64,000 nucleotides of DNA from Phorcus lineatus (Eukaryota > Mollusca > Gastropoda > Trochida > Trochidae): assembly GCA_921293015.1 (NCBI GenBank), contig OV121090.1:24070304-24134303 (forward strand). The letters are read 5' to 3'. The translations under genes and the position numbers were made by a program. The first letter of the stretch is position 1; the number at the start of each line of letters is the position of its first letter. Positions 50,346 through 63,534 of the stretch are shown here, one piece after another. The notes beneath the pieces were generated by a model. It was not told where the DNA came from and ran no database searches. It worked only from the letters and a program-made list of their open reading frames with translations.

Positions 50346-50763
50346 ATATTTGTATACAAAAGTGGTTTCTTTTTTTCATAGAATTGCATGATAAGACGTG
50401 GATGATAATTATTTCTACTGAAATTTCTTGATTAAAGTTTTCAGTGCGGTCTCTCTTAGTTACGATGTGATGAGATTGATTTTTATTGCCTCTTAAAACT
50501 CCATGATGAGAAGAAAAACTGTAAAATCTGTCGATGTGTCACATATATGAGTCGACGACACTTTCACTTTTTTTCAAGGAAATAAAATGATAAATATAGT
50601 GTCAGGATTTAACAGGATTGTAGTTATACATAAAACATCTTTATTGTACTTAAACGAGTATACAAATACACTTTATTTTTGTTTCAATCACCTTACGACT
50701 GTAATTTTACTAAAATAATTACACACCACAGAACCATATGTCTATATTCAGTTGACGAGCATA

Positions 50764-51032
50764 CCACAGGCGCCAGACTCTGAATTTACAATATCAAGTA
50801 AGTATATGTACATGTAGCTATATAACATAAACAAGGTCTGACACTGTCGTGTCTGCAATAGGACCGGAAATGCGAACTGGGATCTGTCTACGAAGTTTAC
50901 AGAGGGTAACCGAGCCAGATAACCACTTCCGGTCCTATTGCAGACACGACAGTGTCAGACCTTGTTTATGTTATATAGCTACATGTGTATATAATTACAT
51001 GATATTGAAAGTTCTGAGTCTGGCGCCTGTGG
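50764..51032. repeat. Large inverted repeat, 109-bp arms, 51-bp loop
   Basis: Left arm 50764-50872 and right arm 50924-51032 are reverse complements with about eight mismatches, mostly in the outer half. Both arms start and end at the same relative points (ccacaggcgccagactc outside, ggaccggaa inside). The loop holds gggatctgtctacg and gtaaccgagcc. It could form a long hairpin as DNA or RNA. It may be a fold-back transposable element or a locally generated palindrome; there is no coding sequence. Confidence 0.9.
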
Positions 51033-53694
51033 AGCATACATCAATTAATCTCGCTCTTTTAAGAGTGTCTTTGCAGTCCTGTTCTTGAAACTTATCAATC
51101 TGTGTTCTACAACAAATATCTGACATTTTGTACCACATATTTTACTGAACAATTGTAAAATTCATAACAAATGGTTTGGAAACGTTAAGTAACACACACT
51201 GAAACACAATCGTTAAACTATTCAAAAAACATTTCACATTGTCAATCAAGCAATTTGATAAAATGGTGTACTGTCATGGGATAGACACTAACTCAACTCC
51301 AAGCCAGTCGCTGTGACCTATGACCCAGAAAATCAGTTTTAAGCGACGATAGTCGCCGTTCACAGTAGATGTGGTAAGTGTTTGAAAACAATGTCTTGGG
51401 AATTTATATGAGGTCCCCAGTGATAAAAACATGCAAACAGCGAAAGTTAGATATTTCTGAACCGCATTTCAAGCACTGTCACGGGCTGATTGTATTTAGA
51501 TAGATTAAAAGTGCATTACTTTGAGAGGGGCTCTATCCAAGGGTATGAAAGTGGAGCGGAAGCGCAAATGTCTTACCCTGAGAGAGGAAACAGGTTCATT
51601 AAACATATTTGTATGTAAAACATGTATTCGAGATCAGGATTCCAGGCCTGCAAGCCTTACCTTTAAACAAAATTAGGGCGATAAAGTTGTTCATTGCGAT
51701 GGAACATGAGGCAAGAGTGCGATTGTTTAAATGAGGAACACCAATAGGTTTAAGCTCCTAGACGTAGTGATGACCTGTCAGAGTACTCGGAATTGTTAGC
51801 CAGTTCATTCTGCACTTAGAGAATGTTTCATTAATGTCACTGAAATCAGCTTGAACCTATCACTCGTTCATCAGGTGATCTTTGCACTCCAGTCAATCCA
51901 CGAGGCTAGGACGTCATCAGTACAGGTTGTTAGCGGGCCTCTGATTGTTTGCATTTAAGGAAGGTGAAATGTCACAGACAAGGTTACCTGACATGATCAC
52001 CATGAAATAGCAATCTGATTAGAAACGCAGCAAGGTCTGTTTGCATGAATTATCGATGAATCTTTAACGTATAAGAATACAGCTGCATACCGAAAATTTG
52101 TTCACTTACAATGAATTGTAGTACAAATACCATGTAATTTGGGTTCCATTTCAACGTCAACAGAAAACGTCAGCAAGACTGACAATGGATCATCCACTGT
52201 CTATGTATGAAATAGCCACCTTTCTATAATTATGACAACCTCGTACGAGGACCATCTGAAAACGACACGTAATTTCATGATATTGTCATTCATAATTACA
52301 CTTAAGCTCCTTTGTTTTCTTCTGGTATTAAACACACTAGTGCACGCAAATACAACGAATGCACAGATACTGCATACCTCTCGATATTACACACTATCCT
52401 CACTCAAGTAATCTACCTCGTTAGTTATTTAACAAAAATTTACGTATTCAGGCAGTAAAGTGGATTTTTAAAGGCCGGAAGTATTTAATGTTACGTTACA
52501 TTAAATCCGCATGAACTATAATATCGGAAATATTAAAATTTTGCTCATAACCAGAAAAGCGGAAGCGGCAGCCGCTAAGGCCAATCTAATAACACTGCTA
52601 ATACTGTGTTATTAAATCGGTTAATTCACAACATTGCTTTCATAAAACATATTTCATAATTTGTTCTCAGTTCAGAGTTTAGGTAAATTCAATAGCTGCA
52701 CACAGTACTAGTTCAGCCGTTTCCATGTGTCAATAATTTATCCGTTTTGTGCACAGCTGACCATAGACTTTTATATATCCAAGCCGACAGCGGATGTCTT
52801 AACGTTTTTATTGTTGATTGCAGGTAAATTGTAAAGAATGTTTAGTATTTCATTGCATCGATAGAAAGTTTAAGTGAATGCACAAGTCCTCGTAAACCTT
52901 AAAATAGCCAATTTAAACCGTAAAAGCGTGCACTAGTTAATACGAAGTTAATCACACTCATGTTCCTAATCTTATGTTTCAACAAAAAGATTTCTTTCGA
53001 CAGAACACCTACTTCTAGGGAACTTGCATTGTGTGTCTATAATTTCCTTATTACTAAAAAACGTTTTGCAGATGTTTAATTTCCCGTGAAAAGTAACTTG
53101 TTCTTCAGACAGGACCTGGTTATCTGATTAGCCTATTACGCAAAGATATAACCTGACAGTTTTGCACATTTTATACAACGACACACTGCAATATTTATCA
53201 AGTTATATATGTAAACCATACATTAAAATGTACGTCCGGAAGCTGTTGTCTCCATATGCACATGTGTCTTGCAACGTGAGACCGTAAACATGCAATTACC
53301 GGAAGTCCTTTAAAAATAACGTAATCGACTTCACCGAACTGTAGCACATTTTATACTGTTGCAATTGTAAAAAGTTCCCCATGAGATATGAGAAAATGCA
53401 AAATTTATTTTTCAGGAGGTTAAACATGTTATTGAGTAGTCGGGAAATTCATAGTGGTGCAATAAAAATTTCGTTTTAAAAGCGAAAACTTATTTATATA
53501 TAATAAAACAATTTTAATAAAGGAATATCTATTTTATCACATTGTGATTTTTAAAAACACATAAAATGTGAATTATCATAAATTAAGTAACATATAATTA
53601 TATTATACTGGTTCATCTTTAACCAAAAATTATTTTAAGGAAGCGTCGATATTACGTTCTCTTTGTACCTCACTACCCCCTTTTTCACTACCAT
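51033..53694. other. Intergenic stretch
   Basis: No supported gene. 51290-51990 is less AT-rich. At 51547 a 44-codon frame starts MKVERKRKCLTLREE, faintly like the start of a CENP-B/Tigger DNA-binding domain, then loses resemblance. Confidence 0.4.
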
Positions 53695-53768
53695 CTGTAT
53701 ATAGATATTCGTTTTGTTTAGCGTGGACCAATGGCCTCTTACGATATAAATTTGATTTGATTTGATTT
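53695..53768 (+). mobile_element. 3' tail of a non-LTR retrotransposon
   Basis: gtggaccaatggcctcttac, then ataaatttgatttgatttga. The box matches the 3' end of the remnant at 60836-61320 (gggccaatggcctataaaac), and the TTGAT repeats are a typical simple tail of CR1/L2-like LINEs. No coding part is left. Confidence 0.6.
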
Positions 53769-55239
53769 AAATAAGTGGGAAAGAAACTCCGATGCACCTT
53801 TCAACAAATCTATCTATTCTATCAAACTTATCAGTAAATAACCCCTGACATTTAGATTGAATACGAATTTATTAATTGGACCATATATCACCAATAAAAA
53901 CTCCCTGAAGGAGAGAAATTGGCGATGCACATATAGATGGGATGCATGTAAATACGACTGGCCCTGTGAAATATCCTTGTCAACGCCCACTCCCAACTAT
54001 ACATCTGGCACTTTCTAACGCTTTCTATCTGTGCCCAGCTAGTTAATGGTTGTCATTTATTTGTTCGAGGCGATTCATAAATTACCTGTGTTTGCATTTC
54101 ATTACAACACATGTCTACACGTGGGTTGAACTCACGTGAATAGTTAGTGATTGATAAAGAAAGGAACGCCATCTGGCTGATAATTGGAAATAGCAAACCA
54201 GGAAGATTCTTTTTAACACTATTTTATCGTTTTATCATAATGAATAAAAATCGTCTCGAATAATGAGCTAACAGTACAATTTCATAAAATAGTTTGACCA
54301 TATGATATATATATATATATTGGATTCATGGAGTCATAATGCGATATCGAGATAAACAAAACAACTGAAACAAACTATTCCTAAATAAGTTGTCGTTTAA
54401 GGTAACATGATATCCGCCGGAATAATCAATTGAAAATATAAAAGGAGAAACGAATCTTAAAGGTCATGTGTTAAGATAGAACTAAATGTAAAAAGACACA
54501 TGTTTAGACAAGAAAATAACCGTTAAGTTCACGTACGGAGATCGCCTGTGGCCGTTTCCTTTGAGGAGGTTTTGTAAAAGGCAGTGCATTAAATGGGCCT
54601 TTCTTGAGATATCGGCTTATACAGGTGACATGCAGATTCACGTAATGAATAAGTCGATGCGTCGCTTGACCTTGAACAAAAGTTGTCGTGAAAGTGAAAC
54701 TGCTCTGTCAAAATACCAAAAAACAGTTGTTAAAGGATACCTCTATACAATCACAAAATATTGGAACAACAATTCGTTTCTTTTATATAGTCATGATTTT
54801 GGGTGAAGTTAAACAATACAAAACTTTGAATGAGTCTCATCGTGGGCGGATATAGTAAGTTGGATCGAGTTGAGTGTGCCCTTCAGGTTATAGAGTACTA
54901 ATAAACTAATAAACAACTTAGTTCACTACCACACGATTCCTTTTGATTATTTTATTAATATTTGCTGAATTTAAGTCCCCTAACCAAATTTTATTTCTTT
55001 TATACTTTTGTAATGTATGAATTGCTATATTACTAACTGTTGTCGAAGTGCACATATCCGCAACCGATACCCACACCCCTTCTATATTCGCCGACGTTTA
55101 ATCCTATACTACTGTTTTTTACCTTATGTTAAAATTCCTTATTGACAGGGTCAATTATTGTAACAAGCTTTATGTTTGCTAAAGGATGTGACATCTTAAT
55201 TTTATAAGCATTAAGCATTTGGAGAAATCCTGTGTAGTA
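53769..55239. other. Intergenic AT-rich stretch
   Basis: No supported gene; short (AT)n at about 54307. Confidence 0.45.
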
Positions 55240-55850
55240 TAAAAATGTCACTGAAACTTGTGTGGACAAAAGCATGACATGTTTTAGCACAAGCCAACAA
55301 AGCTTTATTCCCCATACAGAGTCTTATTCGTAAATATGATGTTAATATTCGTGATACATTTAAGATATTTGATATGAAAATTGTTCCAATCTTGATGTAT
55401 GGTAGCGAAATATGGGGATATAAGGAAATGAATCATCTTGGAATCATTCATCGATCTTTCTGTAAATTTGTATGGAAAGTTAGCCAATCCTTCCCCAATG
55501 TCGCTATATAAAGAGAATGTTGGAGATATACCTTGTATGTCAATTCTTGTTTAAAGTGCATCCGATTTTGGTTCAGATTGATTACCATGCCATCATTTAG
55601 ATATCCACACCAATCATAGCTTATGTTAGAGCAAACTTGTTATAGAAAACGTACTGACTGGGCATCGAAGATTAAGCAGCTATTAATCACTTATGGCTTT
55701 TGGACATGTCCGGGTACAACAGGAAGTAGGGGATACAGTTATATTTTTTCAAGATATTCAAGGAAAGATGAATTGATTGTGCAAAACAAGACTGGCACGC
55801 AGAACCTACAGATAAAGTATCGCTGCAAATATATTCCAAAATAAAAACAT
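55240..55850 (+). pseudogene. Decayed LINE reverse transcriptase, C-terminal region
   Basis: From about 55285 one frame reads LAQANKALFPIQSLIRKY, then IVPILMYGSEIWGYKEM and SFCKFVWKV, matching the post-catalytic region of non-LTR retrotransposon ORF2 (the P-LLYGSEIWG block). A stop near 55507 and a frame change follow; 55623 onward gives RTDWASKIKQLLITYGFW, also typical of this family. No reverse-transcriptase active site or endonuclease is visible, so this is a truncated, dead copy. Confidence 0.75.
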
Positions 55851-57056
55851 CAATCAGTTCTGAAATGTATATATATATATTTAACATTAATACTACAAAG
55901 TACAGGAAAGCATTGCTCGTATTTTGAGGAGCTGTTACAATCGTCTTGGAATACAATGAATTAGAACTTATTGAGACTATGACAATTCTGATACTTAACG
56001 TCCTGTGTGTAATATAACTGAAGATAAATTACATATTGTATATCATCATTGTATCAAACTCTTCGCGATGATATACCGTTGTCTTAACGATTTACGTCGA
56101 CTTTTTAAATTCAAAACTACAGGTGTTTCCATCAGTTAAGGATGACTTCTCATCAAAAATAGTTAAATAAAAAATGTGGGTGCTCTCTACTCTCAAATTT
56201 CTAATTAAAATTTGTGAACATATGTTTTACTGTGTGAGGACAATGCTGGAAATAAATAAATGGTTAATGTTACACACTGAGACCGATTGAACAGGAGAAC
56301 AGGAGAAAGTGATTTGAATCGCTGTGTTCTCATGCACGCCTTCTTGCAATTTCCTTTTGAGTTCAAGGAAAGTGTGTCGTATCCGGTACCTATGAGGACA
56401 ATATCGTATTTTCATTTAAACTGTCTGCGTCTAAATTTGCACTGACATTAAAAGATCAAAATGTTCGATAAGATTTATATTATATATTATAGTGCCATTA
56501 TATATTTTCCTGCGATTTATCTATGATTTCTCCGATATATTTTCTTGTAGAAAAATTCATCATCTGTTATAATAGAAAGTAAATTTGAATTAATATTAAA
56601 TGGCATCATAAACCACATGTTTAACTAGCACAGAACATACTTTTAATTCAAGGGACATATAAGGACAAGTGCACTCACTTTGCTTCTTTATCGATGCAAT
56701 GAACTATTATCATTCCTTATAATTGACCTGAAATCAATAATGAATAGACTGAGACAACCGAATTCACTGAGATGTAAAATAAACGAAACGACATCAAGTT
56801 GGCTTCACCATTCTCAAGCATTGTCCCAGAAGTGCTCTCTTGGGTTTAGGAAAGGGGATTTGGCTAGCCAAATGAAAACGGGAAGGGCTCTGGGTACATC
56901 TTCAGATTGTCGAATGGCGTTCTTCGATAAATCTGTTGATATTGCAGTCACCACATGTAATGCCTAAAATCGTCATGTTGCAAGCGTCATAGGCTCGCAG
57001 TTTTTAACGTAGCAACGTGATACACAGCAACGGCTGACAGCTTTTTTAAATGGTAA
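55851..57056. other. Intergenic AT-rich stretch
   Basis: May hold further eroded LINE sequence up to about 56160, but nothing definite. The 95-codon open frame at 56680-56967 matches no family I recognise. Confidence 0.4.
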
Positions 57057-57090
57057 TGATGATGATGACGATGATGATGACGATGATGTT
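57057..57090 (+). repeat. (GAT)n microsatellite
   Basis: Imperfect gatgatgac-type trinucleotide run. Complementary to the ATC run at 57206-57234, about 120 bp away. Confidence 0.9.
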
Positions 57091-57205
57091 GACACTGAGA
57101 AAAGATTCACTTAGGGTTTAAATGTGATTGCCTGCAGGTACAAAAACATTTCATTTTAAATCATAAACCTATTCTTGTGAACTTGGTTATTGGCAACTTT
57201 ATAAG

Positions 57206-57234
57206 CATCACCATCATCATCATCATCATCATCG
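57206..57234 (+). repeat. (ATC)n microsatellite
   Basis: catcaccatcatcatcatc-type run, the reverse complement of the GAT run upstream. Confidence 0.9.
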
Positions 57235-59363
57235 AAGAGATAATAAATGACGAAAACATATTCACAAGTCACACGTTGCTAGAAGTGTGCACAACTAGAA
57301 TTCGACCAAATAAATCAGTCATAAATTAAGCGGAATGGATATTATTACGATTTATATAAACTAATTTCTTTATCAAATTTAATAGGCTTTCTTTCACGAC
57401 TTGAGTGTTAGTTGAAATATGATGCGACAACAAGACACTAATGTTGTCCTCAATCCAGATGTTTTGTTCCTTTGATGAAACTTGAATAATAACATTTCTA
57501 TATGGTGACTTTATATTTCTTAGATAAGAGCGAAGTGTAGAAGTTTCATGAATATTCTGTTTGCGTCGTTTGAAAGCTTTAGGTACTTACGATTCAGGTA
57601 TATTTGCTGAAAGTGTAAAAGAGCTATCAAATTGTACTGGACTTGTAGGCTACAAAGGGTATTTGAGTGTTCGTATGAAATTTGAAACCAGTCCTATTAA
57701 CACAAACAGATTGTAAAGTTAGTATTTGCTATATCCTTTTTTCAGATTCAATATAAATGGAATGTATATACGTTAATCGTATATCAATCTCATTAAAATC
57801 AGTCCTATCATTTAAACCTCTCCTTTTCTGTTCTGAGGACTGCACTATAAGGCAAAATAACAAAAACTTTAAAACACTTTAAAAAGTAATATTTCGGTAA
57901 GATATTTAAACATTTCAACTTTTATAAGGTATCAATTTGTTTGCAGGGCCATATGACAAGCCTTTGTGTAAAAAAAAATTCTTTTGTTCGTCAGTTCACT
58001 TACGGGTCTGGCGTGGAATTCTCAGGAGAAGGCAACTTTGTCTGTCTGTTGTAAATAAAAATTTTATTTATGCATACTTCATTGAAATTCAGGGTAGCAC
58101 CATCTATAGTTTAGGTTCAGGTTTAAAAATAGCTGTAATAGTATTCCATACGTGATGGATTGATTCCTGATTAAGGCCTTATTCCCCAAATCAGTACATA
58201 TCATGTGCATAATGTAAGGGCTATTAACTAATACGCTCGGACAGTAACGAGAAATAACGTACCTTAGTACTGATGAACCTTAGCCTAAATTGTATACCAT
58301 ATGGCCATTTACACAAGCTGATGTGTTTTGTATTAATTTATCAGTTAACGATCAAGCTACGAAAGTCGTTTATCAACAACAACTGATATTTGACACAATG
58401 TCAACAATGAGCGTGACTGGCGAGGCTGGGGTTTGTTGTTGTTGTTGTTGGTTAAACCAGGTACAATATTTTCAGTTAGATTAAAGTAAGATGGAACATC
58501 TTTTTCGAACACTGAGGCATAAGTTGAGAGGCTTGTGCCGTTATCTCTGGTTAGGTGACAACGAGCGGTGTAAATGCGCACATGGTAAAGGTAGGGTAAT
58601 ATGGGACCCTATAAAGACCCATTGTAAGCTCAGGTTCGACCAGGGTAATAATGGTTTACAGAGAGATCCATCCTGCTAGATCAGTGTATTTTAATCCACA
58701 GAGCTCCTACCAAATACCCCGATCTCTTTCGGGCCAAACGCCTCGTATGGATTGCGGCTTTTCGTGGCTATGTTCACCTGTTATTTTTTCAAGTTTGGCT
58801 ATTTAGATAGCAAGCGTTACGAGGATTCTGGCTTGCTGGAGATCAGGGTATTTGGAAAGAGCTTAGTGGATTCAAATACGCTGATGAAGTATTAGGAGAG
58901 AGCTATAAGAACTTTAGTAACTGATCTGAGGTCAATGGAGTTCATGGTAATTTATAGAGAGTTGTAACATAGTAAAACAGAAGGTTAATAGATATAGGAT
59001 ATAGAAACATTTTGATAAAAAAATGAAAACATGTCAAAGTTAACAAAAGTACCTGTATTGAGATTCGAATAAAATTCTGACTTAAATGTGATTACAGACT
59101 GTCAAGCAGGCCATGGCAAAACACGGATTAAAGAGTCATTCCTGCTTATCTTGAACTACAGATAAGTCTTGTCAGTTAATTGTTTTAACAAGGCATGCAA
59201 GCAAAGTAAATCGAAACAAATTGATATTTAGAAGTAAGAACTAATACCCCTATTCATTATGAATATTTAGGAAAAAGGTCTATGCAGTCGAATGGACGGA
59301 TCGTGTTTAAAAATAAAAATCACAAAGTTAATAATTTATGAATTTATCAGACAACTGCTACAT
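57235..59363. other. Intergenic AT-rich stretch
   Basis: No supported gene; short (GTT)n at about 58432-58450. Confidence 0.45.
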
Positions 59364-59530
59364 TAAAGGAAAGGAGCACACTTTAAACATTATTTCTTCA
59401 AATTATCCCACATAAACGTTAGTTTATGCCAAATGTATTATTTTCATATGGTCATTAAATTCGGAGAAATAATCAAATATTAAGGAAAAACCACTGGCGG
59501 ACATTTTTGAGGTATGGAAATTGATTAACG
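59364..59530 (-). repeat. Dispersed repeat family B, copy 4 (reverse)
   Basis: cgttagtttatgccaaatgt, accactggcggacatttttg and flanking blocks match family B in reverse orientation, as at 23866-24065. Confidence 0.55.
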
Positions 59531-60835
59531 TAGTTGAACCGATCGTACGTTCGTTCGTTTTAAAACGGCTTCTTTTGATGAAAAGAAATTGTCTTGGAAT
59601 TGAAAATATTCATTTTTGTTGTCGCGTGGTCTAAACATATGTCACTGTCCATTTAAAGGTTAATTAAACACTGGTGAGAATATGTCTAATATTTATGAGA
59701 CTATTTCCGATAGTGGACATGTAACGAAGGAGGGGGCGACTGTGATAACAAGCTGATATTACGCGAAGAACGACTTAACAGTGTAAACAATGTCTATTTT
59801 GAAATAAGCAATGAACATGTTATAAATTAGATTAACATATATGACGTCCTAAAGAGATTTGCTTTTGAGTTTATGTCCATCTCAATCAAATGATACATGG
59901 CAAATATCATCCGAATGAAATGTTCATTTATACTGCTAAAGTGTCCGTGAAATCATTTAAATTTATTTCAGTTACGGAATTCACATAACATTTTTGCAAA
60001 CTGGATAAACATAGTCATTTTACGCTCGATAACAATTTTAAAGATTGTTTTGGTCGTTGTTAAACTTTCAAGGTCATAGACATTAAAACTATCGATAGAA
60101 TATGGCTGCATGGAATACGGCTAACTGTTTGTTCAATTATTGTCGTAATATAAATCAATAATATTCGATTGATAACGTATCAAATCTTTATACGAGTGTT
60201 AGACCAAGTCTAGCGATGGGAAAAACCAACAAACTCAATAAAAACATTTGTATATTGCAGTATTGTGATATTTGAATTGGATACTCCAAAGTTTTTTCTA
60301 TTGTAAAAATGTTTTCTCGAAGGCGAGTTGCTTACAGTTACTCATTAAGCCCCATTGCCGAAGACACAAAAGTAGAAAGACACTAATTATAACTTTGTGT
60401 AACACCCTTTTACATCATTGACTGTCGTGAGACATGCCATTTTCTAAACAGGGCGCTGAAGCACTCTGTGAAGCAATAGATTCATTTTGAATCAGTAATA
60501 TGTTCCATCATGGTTTGATGTTGGTTTCAGAACATTGGCTAAATCATTATTCATTCAAAGGCAATACTGTTTTCCATGTACACATCATCTGTTGTTAGTG
60601 ATTATTTAGTATTAATTTTAAAAAATCATTTCCAGACATATAAACGAAAAAGGTTTTAAACTAAAAAAGGAATTCAAAATTTCAATTACTTTTATTTCCA
60701 AGGCAAACTATCAAATATTTGCTGACTTTTTCAAAAGTAAATATATTGTGGCCACAGCTTTCAATTAAACTTTAATTTTCTATCTAATCGACTGTTATAA
60801 ACAACATATTTTTGGTAAAATACATTAGTCTTTAC
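59531..60835. other. Intergenic AT-rich stretch
   Basis: Nothing recognised. Confidence 0.45.
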
Positions 60836-61320
60836 ATCTTAGATATTACAAAGAAGTTAAATTGTTGTTGGATATTGAATATCATGTATCTGATATTAAT
60901 CATATAGCTATCCGAAGAACTATTCGCTTATTAAGATTACATGCACTTCCCCTGAGATGTGATATTCGGGGTGTTAATGTGAAAAGAATCTGTAAAATGT
61001 GCGACTGTGGCCGGATTGAAAAGGAAATTCACTTTTTGTTTGAATGTGACGCATATTCTTCAATTATATAATTATTATTTTACATCTTGTAGACAGGGTT
61101 ACACAAAAGAAGATTATCTTAAATTAATTAGCAGCAAATGTAGTTATTCATTATTTAAATGTGCAAAATATATTAAGGAAGCTCTTGCTTTTAGAAAGCG
61201 TGCTATGTCTTCTGTAATAATTTAACTACTGTTTTATTCTTTTATGAGCTAGTCTTATTTTGTTAATTATATTCCAATTGTACATGGGCCAATGGCCTAT
61301 AAAACCGAAGTAAAATGAAG
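60836..61320 (+). pseudogene. LINE ORF2 C-terminus and 3' end
   Basis: About 60862-61071 encodes a frame with RLHALPLRCDIRGVNVKRIC and then CKMCDCGRIEKEIHFLFEC, the cysteine/histidine zinc-binding block near the end of many CR1/L2-like non-LTR retrotransposon polyproteins. A frame shift near 61065 passes to a second frame (YTKEDYLKLI ... ALAFRKRAM) ending at a stop at 61223-61225. A 3'UTR follows with acatgggccaatggcctata. Truncated at the 5' end and frame-broken. Confidence 0.75.
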
Positions 61321-61629
61321 TTATAGTTTTCATGATATTTTGAACAGAACTAATGAAGAATTATTATATGTTTGGCGGTGAAATACTGCAGTCTATCAGT
61401 TGTATAAAACCGCTATCAGTCAACAATAGTGAAAACTTAATATATTTCAAGGAAAGATCTTTCATTTTTTTTCTCTTTTGTACATGATAACGGGTTTAAA
61501 CCACCAGAAAGATAAAAAAAGAAAAAGTTAGTGATCTATTGTATAGCAGTATTTCAGCCACTAACGGCGTAAACAGAAATAATGAGGATTGTGGACAGTC
61601 ACTGGATGCAGATATGAACTCTCAAAAAG
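61321..61629. other. AT-rich spacer
   Basis: Nothing recognised. Confidence 0.45.
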
Positions 61630-62075
61630 GTTTTACTGTCTTTCACGGTGGTTGTGATATAATCCCTCAAAATGGCCTCAGTGACTTTCACGATGGTTGT
61701 GATATTAACCCTTAAATGGCACCACTGGCTTTCACGATGGTTGTAATATAATCCCTCAAAATGGCCTCAGTGACTTTCACGATGGTTGTGATATTAACCC
61801 TTAAATGGCACCACTGGCTTTCATGATGGTTGTGATATAAACCCTCAAAATGTCCCTACTGTCTTTCACGTTGGTTGTTTTATTAGCCCTAAAGAGGCGC
61901 CACTGTCTTTCACGATGGTTGTAATAATAACCCGAAAAAGACACCACTGTCTTTCACGATGGTTGTCATATTAACCTTCATAATGGCCTTACTGACTTTC
62001 ACGTTGGGTGATATTAACCCTAAAAAGGCACCACTGTCTTTCACGATGGTTGTAATATTAACCCTCAAAAGGGAA
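61630..62075. repeat. Minisatellite, about 45-bp unit, about 10 copies
   Basis: The unit is ctttcacgatggttgtgata, ttaacccttaaatggcacca, ctgt. Alternating variants (cctcaaaatggcctcagtga) give a partial two-unit period of about 89 bp in the first half. Confidence 0.93.
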
Positions 62076-63534
62076 CCACTAAATCACGCACGAGCTTCAA
62101 GGGTTTTTTTTTTTAAATTAATAAATATTTTTTTGTTTGTTCCCAAGGTTAACAAAGTTAGAATATATTGATAATGTATGCAATTTGTAAACATGAAGAA
62201 ATATTCAATTCCAAATGATCAAAAAAAGATTTTCAAGAAAATTGTTATTTTATTCCTTTTATCATTGAGTTAATGATTTCCATTAATGTATTTATGTATA
62301 TCTAAAATTGTAATTTTAAACAAGATAGATTTCCTTTGAGATTTTCGTTAATTACTGAATTCTAATATGAAATCCTTATAACGCATAAATTGATATATTT
62401 CATTGCAAAAGAAATAATATGATTATATAAACAATGTTATATCATGTAACAGACCGAATAATGTTATTTTGTGTCTAAATAGTTACTTATCAATGTGGTA
62501 GCACAACATTCCCAAATGAATATGCGCTTTTATGTGACAGATGCTCTCAGGAACAACATTACATAACAATTTACATGAATAATTTTCAACAACTCCCTTT
62601 TATAACTCTACTTTTTGAAAGTTGAGTAAATAATTTAATCACATAAACTTAGCAGCAACTTCGAATTCACTTTAAAATGCAATACATATCCTTTAAAAAC
62701 CTTCTTTTTAAGGACGAAAATCTTTTCGGCATTTGCATCATTTCAGTTAAACTTGTTAAAACTTATATCTACCTGTAACATTTAAGGCAAAAACCTTGAA
62801 TAGTTGTTATCCAAACATTTTTTAGTTATAAAGTTCATTAGTCGACAAATAAGATCACGCAAAGCATTGTGGCAAATAATGACATAACAAAAACATTACA
62901 TGTAGGTAATTTGACGCAGTAAGATGTCTCTGGATGTTCTGTGGGCGGGTTATACACAGAGATCAAATTTTCGTTTAATAGTACATTCAAGGACGAATAT
63001 TAAAAAAACTCATGTAACTGAACTATATAATTTCATACTTTCATTCTTTTCCAAGTTTGACATATACAAATAGGAATATACATTAAATACATTGAAGAAA
63101 AGGATATAATATCGTGAATAATTAAAACTGAGCTGAACTTCTATATAGCATGGCCTGCATTTACACAAAAGTAACCAGAAACGTTTGAACGTTAATAAAG
63201 AAACATATTATAAATTGAATAAGTTACAGGTATAATTTCGAGAAATGATATTTAATACCTGTATAATCTCAGGAGAATATCATACAAGGCCTTCATCATA
63301 GTTACAAGATCTATAGTAGAAACACCTTGTAACACGTAATCCGTAAAATAGTAACGAATTCATCTTAAGGGTATTTGATAATATTCATAAGGTGAAAATT
63401 GTCACGATCAAATATATCATCAGGAAATGTTTTAACCATCATCATGCGATATCATTACATTTTAGCAGAACACGGGCATTGGATCTCCAGGCACTATTCA
63501 CTCACATACATGTACTCCAATGTCTGCTAATTTA
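62076..63534. other. Intergenic AT-rich stretch
   Basis: Nothing recognised. Confidence 0.45.

Noticed and set aside
56680..56967. 95-codon open frame between the LINE remnants
   Set aside because: Does not match reverse transcriptase, endonuclease or other transposon motifs I know.
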